A stretch of 64,000 nucleotides of DNA, from NCBI GenBank assembly GCA_011033025.1, contig WFMF01000055.1, forward strand, positions 674,222 to 738,221. The letters run 5' to 3'. Made by a program: the position numbers and the translations under genes. Positions 54,101 to 63,100 of the stretch are shown piece by piece; position 1 is the stretch's first letter; each line of letters starts with the position of its first letter. This DNA comes from Beroe forskalii. Its lineage: Eukaryota; Ctenophora; Nuda; Beroida; Beroidae. Under the pieces are notes generated by a model. It was given only the letters and a program-made list of their open reading frames with translations, did not search any database and had not been told where the DNA came from.

Positions 54101-57100
54101 ATCTTCACCCGGTCCAGCTCCTCCCTCCTGAATGTAGATGTTACCCCGGGTAATGATTGATTCTTTCCCCCTTATTTCACTGTGCTGAGTGAAAGTGGAT
54201 TTATTGTCGCTCTGACTCTTGATCTTTCCAAGGAGGACTCCATTCTTAAATGCTCGGTCATGCAAATATTACTGGAATTTGATTCTTTGCCAATCACCCG
54301 GCGACGTGGCGTCCTTTTTGCCGTTTTGGCATTTTCACAGTTTCATTTGGTGAGCAGCTTCTAACCTTCTTTCTCTCTTCAGCTTCCTTCTGGATCGTGA
54401 ACCCGGTGAATACCTTTGAGAACAACGTTGCTGCTGGATCAACCCACTTTGGTTTCTGGTTCAATATGCCTGGTCACCCCGGAGGCCCATCAGCCACCAA
54501 CACTGTGTGTCCAAGGAACAAGGGCATGCTCAAGTTCTCTGGAAATGAGGCTCACTCTTGTGGAAGATATGGTAAGAATTATTCGAATATTTCTCTGATT
54601 TTTAACGAATATTTTTCTGATCTTTTTTCGGTTTGATTGTTAAAGAGCCACGAAATTAATTAAATATTGTTTTCCTGATTAAATATTGTTTTCCTGAAGT
54701 CCTGATAAGTTGTACATACTGCTTACCATCTCCAATTTGTTTTGTAACTTTCCAAATCCCATCCTAATTAACAATTTTCACCAGGCATCTGGGTGTGGGA
54801 GCATTGGAACCCGAAGGGTGACGGCAGTTGCGGAGCGACAGAACCGAAAATGACAACCCTCGAGAACTTCCACGGGTGGCACAACTTGAAGGGTGTTGAA
54901 ATCGAAACAGGTTTGTGTTTTAAATAAAAATAAAAAAGTTTCGTCCTCATGAAATTGACCCGGACCGAATGATCCTATCGGAACTCTTGAGCTGTTCACT
55001 TCTTACTTCTTATTCCTAAAACTGTTTGTTTTTCCTAAAACACTTCGTTATTTCTATCTCTCAGGAAGTGGTATCGAGATGAAAGACTTCACTCTCCATG
55101 ACAACTGGGACTCCCAGGTGGAGGTACACAAGTGTGCAGATGCCTCTTTCGAACAGGGAAACACCAGGGTGAGTTTGGTTTGTCCATTATACATCGAGTC
55201 AAATAAAATTCAAATTTTTGATAAAAACAAACTGTTAGTGATCCTTCCGTAGATAGAACAGTTCAACAATCTTCTAAAGAAATACCTTCACTGAAAATGA
55301 GAAAATGAACTAATTACCCCCCTCTCCAGCTAACAAACTCGCTGATTATCGCTAAAACTCCCTCCTCTGACGGCCTGAACATGTGGTACAAAGGAGACAA
55401 GGTCTACAAGTGTGGACTTGGTGTTCTGATCCCTGGGAAAGGTTACTTCTCAGTACATGATACCACTTTCAAGGACTTCACGGAGTGCAATGTGTTTGCA
55501 GCTTGCGGTGGATGCAGGGACGACTTCATCGGAGGTAAATACTTGATTTTAACTTTTTGAAGCCCTAAGTGGCATCCCTCGGAGTTTTTCAAAAATGTGG
55601 GGGGGGGGTTAAAGTATTACTCGTAATTTACTTATCCAATGCTTCTAATGCAGGCTACCCATCACTGGAGACACGTTGTGGTGAATTCGCACCCTCATCC
55701 ATTTTTTTCAACTATCCAGTCCCAACGATTACCTTTGATTTTGAAGTGAACCCTTCCCACTTCCCAGGTTTCCCATCTGAGTACAAGGGTATCACGTACC
55801 AAAACAGTCCCCGAAAAGGCTCCTTCAAGTGGCAATTCGAAGCTATCCTACGAGATCTGGACGGATCCCTGTCCGGAAGTAACAAACCCAATGGAGTGAT
55901 TACTCCTGATATGGATGTGTTGGACCCATCCTCCTGTGTGGATGCTACGGGATGGGGAGATGGAGCAGTTAAGGGAGTTGTGTGCGATTCAAAGGTAATA
56001 TAGAATTTATATTCCTTTTAATTTAAATCTTACTGAACATTTCGATAGTTTTATCATTTGAAAGCGAGAGTTTATATACTTCATTAAATAATTTCGTGAT
56101 TTCACTTGAGCAAGTTCTAGCATAAATCAATCAATGATCTTCTTTTCAGACGAATCTGATCCGTCTCTCGTGGAACAAGCCTAGTCTGAGCTACCTGATG
56201 TTCAAGGAAGTAGTGGTTACCAATAGCTATGGAGCTGTTACTACGCCGTGGGTGATGAAGAGACTCACTCACAAACAAGGCTGGATGGTGACCGTGCCAT
56301 CAGGTAAATAAGGGGGTTATTAAATTTTCTATTTTACCCTTAAGTCACAAGTAAGGTCAAAATTTTTAAGAGGAAAGCGTAGGCCTAGACCTAAGCTTTT
56401 TTCTTAAATTGTGGAATTTACGTGCTGCACTTTGCAGAATTCTGTGCAATTATCAATTGAGAATGAAATCAGGTTTCCATTATTAACCATTGTAGCATTG
56501 TCAATCCATCAGGTCACGAATACGACATGGAATGGGATGTTGACAAGAAGTTCACCAACGTATCATACCAAATGGGGGCTTACTACCCTAAGGATGGGGA
56601 TTATCTCATCATGAAGCAAGTCCTTGTTGATGTGAGTACCAAATTCCTGAGCATTCAAAGATGAAATGGCAAGCTTTTCGCCTTCCACTGCTGTACACAT
56701 CAAAGATAATTTGACCTTTGTTTTCCAATGCCCACTGAATCTCCTAAAACTGAAATCGCCTGAATTCAAACTGTAAACACATCTTTCTCTTTCAGGAACC
56801 CGATTACATCACAGTTGGCGGAAGCTCCAACAAGAAGGAATCTGCCATTGTCTCTACTGATGACGCTGGTACCTTCACCTTCGATGCTGCCTCCAAGACC
56901 CTGTCTTACCTGATCACAGGGAAGGGGATTACGGTGTCACAAGAGCTGCCTATGGACCTCAAGGTGGGTAGGCGGAACTATAAATCTAACTGACTTTTTA
57001 GCCAAACAATTAGTTTAGTGGGCACTGCCGGTCAATATATCGTGGTTTGAAATATTGAATTGTTTTATTGAAATCGCCTTTTTTTCGTTGGTAGCTCGAA

Positions 57101-60100
57101 AACCAAAGTATCTTTAAATTTAGCTAAAAACTCTTACATTCCTAAAGGTGTACAAGTGCTACTACGAGAACTGCACTCCACCACATCCTGAACCTCTTCC
57201 TACCAACCCTGGAGTCACTCAGAGACCCGATGAGGTAATTTTACTTTATCTGCCAATGGTTTTCAATTAGGTTGGGGATAATCCACAATTAGGTTGAAAA
57301 TAATATCAACTTTGTTGATATTCATAGCCTTTCACTGATTATGTAAAGCTGTCTGCACATCCACTGCAGCTGACATCTTTCTAGTGAATTCAGCTATATT
57401 TTAGCAAATATGTATCCATTGCACACCTAACTCCCTCTAACCCTAAAACCTCTAAACTTTAACCCCCTGATGAGCCTAAGAGATGGTCGGTATCAGCAGA
57501 TTGGATCGGCACGGAGGAAGGGTACGGTGGTTTTAACGGCTTCCTGCCTGGTCCCGGGGATACTATCGTTATTCCCTCCAGCTGGTGGATGATATACGAT
57601 ACTAAGATGGAGGGCTTCGACACGGTGAGACAAGGCATGGCTTGGAAACTAACGGTTAATCGAACCGAACCCGAAATATCGGTTAACAGGGCGTTTTTGC
57701 TAACCGAAACCGTAACCGGATCTATTGAAGAATGGTAACCGGTCGTTTGGTAGGCATGAATCAGAAGTTTTGGATTATTTAAGGCTGATTAATACCAGCA
57801 AATTGATTGTCCTATTTTCTCATGTTTTTCTTTATGATTTTCACGTCCCATTCTGTGCTATTTGTTTTCTGACGAATGTAGAACTACTGTAGAGATTACT
57901 AACATGTCTATGATTCTCCACCCTACAGATATTTGTCTATGGAGTCCTGGAGTTCTCCAACGAACAGGACACCTTGCTGGGAGCCAACAGAATCATCGTG
58001 GTAGGAGGTAAGATTGTCTTGGGTTGGAAGGAAGATCCGCTCAAAGTGAAGGCTACCATCAGGCTGACTGGAAACAGAGATGATAAGGAGTATACGCTGA
58101 ATGATGGGCAACATGTTGGGTCTAAGGTGGGTGTGGTTTGAATTTTAAATGATCTAGGTTTTGACATAAACGATTCTCAAATTTATGAATCTACTGGAAA
58201 ACGAATTGATAGTTAAAAGATTAAACATTCAAGTGAACTATGAAAGATAAGCAGTAAAACCCTTATATCAGCTTTGAGTCAGACAGCCTCAGCTTGGAGT
58301 CAGATAGCTTTGAGATTATGTCATCGACGGGCACTGTACTAGTATACTACGATCCCCTTTTACTTAACAATGATTAATACTTTGACATCGCTAAGGCACT
58401 AGCTATCATGGGTTACACGGAGATGCACTCCATCGTCCCTGACATCCTCTGGACCTCTATCTCTGAGAAAGCTGCTAAAGGATCCTCCACCCTCGTGCTA
58501 AAGGATAATGTTGAAGGAATGTGGAAGGTTGGGGATGAGATCGCCATTGCCTCCACCTCCTCTCTTCCGGAACAAGCTGAGAAAAGGACACTGACTGGTG
58601 TGACTGGTAACACTCTGACCCTGGATGCTCCTCTGGTGTACGATCACGACTACTTCGTAGATGAGGTGAGTTAGGAAGCCATTCAAATCATTAGATATGC
58701 TACTTGAACAAAAATCATATTTGTAATACAGGTTATTTTCCATGTTTGGCTGATCGTTAAATTGCAAATAACGGGATTTTCGAAAGCTTCAGATGGGTTC
58801 AATCTCCTATCAATTCAATGTTCTACCTCCTAAGAATCATTTATCATTACTGATGTTTGTGTTTCAGATCAACAGTCACCGATACGAAAGGTCTGCTGAA
58901 GTTGGGCTACTAACACGTCTCGTAACAATAGAGGGGGCCATAGACCAAGGTACAACTCTTATCTTCTATTGACTGATTTTTAAAATCCATTCCTTGCATT
59001 CTTAAATATTCTCCTTAATACTCATTCATCGAGACTTTTCGGTGATATTTTGTTATCACTATTTGGGTCGTTTGAATAGACGAATAACTAAGACTTGATG
59101 TATGTTGAACCTCGTTTTTAAGGCTTCGAAGCTATCGACCCTATTGACGATGTTTGTATTTCTCTGAAACTTCCAATTTTCTCAACTTTTGATGGCATGT
59201 TATCCTCTCCTTTTGAATAGAAGAAGACTTATTCTTGTTGGACCAAGTCCTCTCACCAAGACTCAATTTTGATGATTGAAGCTATTTAACAATTACCATA
59301 TTTTCACAGGCCATACCTCAAACTACGGAGCCAGAGTCCTCGTGACAGACTACTCCCAAAGAAAAGACGACGGATCCACAGAGTACTACACTCCCGAGGC
59401 TATGATCCAAGGAGTTCAGTTCAAGAACTCAGGGCAACAAGGATACCGGGAGTACTTCGACCCAAGATACTCTCTTGCTGTCAAGAACACCAACCATGTC
59501 AACCCTAGTTATGTGAAGGATTGCTCGGTCAACATGGGATTCAATCATGGTATTGGAGTCATAACTGCCCCCAATGTGCAAGTTTACAACAATGTCATCT
59601 ACGCTCCTATGGGATCTGGAGTCATAACCAACGCTCCTGATGTAAGTTGGAGATCAGCCAACTGTTTTATTTTTGTCACATTGAATTAATTTTTATTGGC
59701 CTTGACATGTTAATCCATAACTTGAATGGGTATATGAATTCGTTACTGATTTGTAATGATCTGGTCTCATTTCGAACTGGTGAAATGAATTTTCACTGAT
59801 GTTCCGAACGTTGCAGGTTGATATTCAAGGTAATCTGGTGATAAACATGATCTTCTATGGAAACCATGAGGATCCAGTTGAGCAAGATAACTACTATGTG
59901 GATGCTTGCTTTGAAACTTACGAGACAAATACAGCCAAACTCACGGTTAGTTTCGTTGTATCTTTTCCACTTAAATTACCCAAGATACTAACGCTTTTTT
60001 TTGAAAATTTGTCGAAAGATCACGATTGCCAAAAATAAACAATTCACCACAATATTCCCCTGCAGGGCAACACGTGTGCTGGCAGTGAGAGAGCAGGTTT

Positions 60101-63100
60101 CTCCACCATGGGAGGAGTTGATGACGAGATCGTATTCGATAACAACGTAGCTCACAGCTGTCTTTGGGGCATATTCATCAGAAAGTGAGTGACAAATTCT
60201 GATTGAAGGAAGGGCGCGATTGATAATTTTTTGGATTTTGGATAATTTGCAATATTTAATTTATGAATGAAAAATAAATTATAAAGTTAAACGGCAATGA
60301 AATTCTCATTATTGCTTCATCCAAACTCTCACTCGATCTATAGAAACATTCACCTCCCTCAGGTCTAACAAAGCGCTGACCACCATAACGAACTCTCGAG
60401 CATGGCAGAACCACGACTACGGACTCCTTCACTGGTCCAAGTCTTCTCTCCGAGTTGAGAACAGTCTATTCGCTGATAACGGATACTCCATCCTAGCTCT
60501 TGTCATCGGACCTAATCCTAAGGGGTATGTTCAGAAGATATGGAATTATGCGCTACCAAAAATATTGGGAACATGAAAATAAAAACACTGCATTATACCA
60601 TCCATTTAGTCGTAGTGGAGTATGAAAAATGGTCTATTTGATTTTTAGAGCAACCTTACTCGCCATCGAATAACCCGATCACACCTATAATATTTCAGGC
60701 ACAATTACGCTGACAAGTTCTTCGAGCTAACAGACACTCTGATCTACGGTCGACACCCGGGTAGTCAGTGTAATGAGAGACAGCAAGATAAACCACTGAG
60801 TGCGAGACTACGTGGTGATGCCTACCATTCTCCTCCACCAGGTTTCAGAGAGAGAGAGAGGATGTGCTGTGTTTGTCAAAATAATAAATATAGTATTGCT
60901 TTTCAAGCAAGAATTGGGGTGAATTTGTCAGAGAGGATGTGCTGTAATTTGTTTCTTGGCAGGGGTCATACCAATGTGCGCAGTTGTCGTTTCAGCATCT
61001 GAAGTGCTCACTCAGCACTTCAGATGTCAAATCATTGACAGGCCACCCTGTTCGACCATGGGAAATAGATTCTTATGTGCGCACTTTTCGGTAGGCCAAA
61101 AAACCATTGTGATAAAAATCATGTGAGCCAAAAAGAGAATACAGAAATTATTAAATTCTATTATGCGGATCATAGACAATTATCCGATATTTCAGTTAAG
61201 ATTTAAATCATCATTTGGCTTGGTGTATTGGAGTAGATTCTTAAGTTAGACATTATTTTATTCTAGAAAAAATCAATTTTTGGAACTTAGGGTCCTTGAA
61301 GACTAAGACAAATCTCTCAGGACGAGGTCAGGGCAGGATCGGAGTCTACCTTCCATCCTTCACTGGTGGTTTCGGACTGTGGCCCAAGATGGGAATCCAC
61401 GAGCTGGCTTCTTACCCAACCCTACGAGGACTCACCACTATGTCAGGTAACCATGGAGATTAAGAGAGGAGCAAAGTGGCTGGTTTGAGTTGATAAGAAG
61501 GATTTTCTTTGTATTTTGTAATGGGAAACACGGTAAACATAAAGATTAAAACATGGAAAACTTAAAACTGTAAAAATTAAAAAAATGAGTATTATAGAAA
61601 CTTTACATTGACTTGATCCCACTCAACATTCCAGGAGTGACCTTCGCCAACTTCCAGTCCTGTGACGACACTGCTGTAATGGACATGAAGTCTCAGGGAG
61701 ACATGTTCCATCCCCTGAAGATGCAAAACATTGAGTTTGTCAACACCGACAGGACCTCCAGCTCCTTCCTCTACGTTAGGGATCCTAAGCTGGGTCTGAT
61801 TAACCCGTCAGATTGTGTGGATATGCCCTGTGATGCGAGGAAGAAGGTGCTTATCACAGATGTGGACGGAACTGTGCTAGGAAAGGCTGGAGCAAATGAG
61901 GGGGAAATATCAATATTATGGATTTCACGGAATCGAATGTTTGAGAAATTGACCTGTTTGTAGCTCGTACATGCAAAATATATGGTACCCTGGCAATGCA
62001 CCATGAACTAATACAGGTTTGGTGCTTCGGTCAAACTTTTATTGAAGAAAAGTAAAAGTATTCTGCATTTTTCATGATATCTGCGTTCCTCCAGGCTGGA
62101 GCCACACTAACCTCACGATCAGAGTATCAGTGGGACAGTACAGACAAGAGATGGGGTATGGGTGACTACAGACTTCCTAACCAGATGACAACAGCCATGG
62201 ACGGGTCCAAGATCCCGGCTTCAACCTGGCCCTACAAGGGTATTGATAGGAATGAAAAGGTTCGTTAAGCACTTCATCCCACACGTGCATCAATGCATTT
62301 TGTGATTCAAATGACACCGATTAATCAGCACACATTAAATTTTATTCCCGATGATGTATTCCTATCATAGATTTGTGACTCCTCCGCAATCTTTTATCCC
62401 CAATATTTTCCCAGAGTTCTACCTCCTGCACCTTCAACACTGCGTTCAACATGTACCAGTGTTCGGATATCAACTACAAGATCCTGGTCATTGAGAGTTT
62501 GGACGGGGACAGTGAGTCTAGGAGACTGTCTCCCGTGGCCTTGGTAACTGATGATGGAAGTGTGGATCTCATTAACGGTCCTATGGATCACGGCTGGTGT
62601 GGAGGGTGAGATTATTATATTTCATTCCCTTTGATAAAATTGATTGCTCAAAATCTCCAATTCTTTCTGGGTAAAGAAAACTACCAAACATCGATGGATC
62701 AAAGCTGTGCCAAAAATCTCCCTAAGGAAGGAAACATTCATGACAGGTCATAAGTGAGCAAAAGGGAACTGGAAGATGGATGCTTTTTCAATTCCATGCG
62801 ATAAATACATAATGTGATCTCCATCCCTCAGATACACCTGTCAAGAAAGACTGTCCACCTTCTATGCGATGGTTATCGTTGGAAAGGCCTACAAACTCTA
62901 CTTGAGTAGCACACAACCCCAAAGCATGAGGTACATGTTGTTAGATGCAGCTGCTGATGAGAAGATTAGACTCGATGTCTGGTACGCCAAGTCGCAGAGA
63001 CTCGATCTGTACTATCAGGTGTGTGAAAGTGTTGAGACTTTTTGACTCTTCATTATTTTTTGGATGCCGAAACTCGAAGTTCAGTTTATATTTTTGATAA

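Noticed and set aside
37812-57650. A genuine tandem duplication giving three G8 domains
   Set aside because: The 100-N gap, the decay of the left copy near it, and the mid-exon start of the right contig fit an assembly overlap better.
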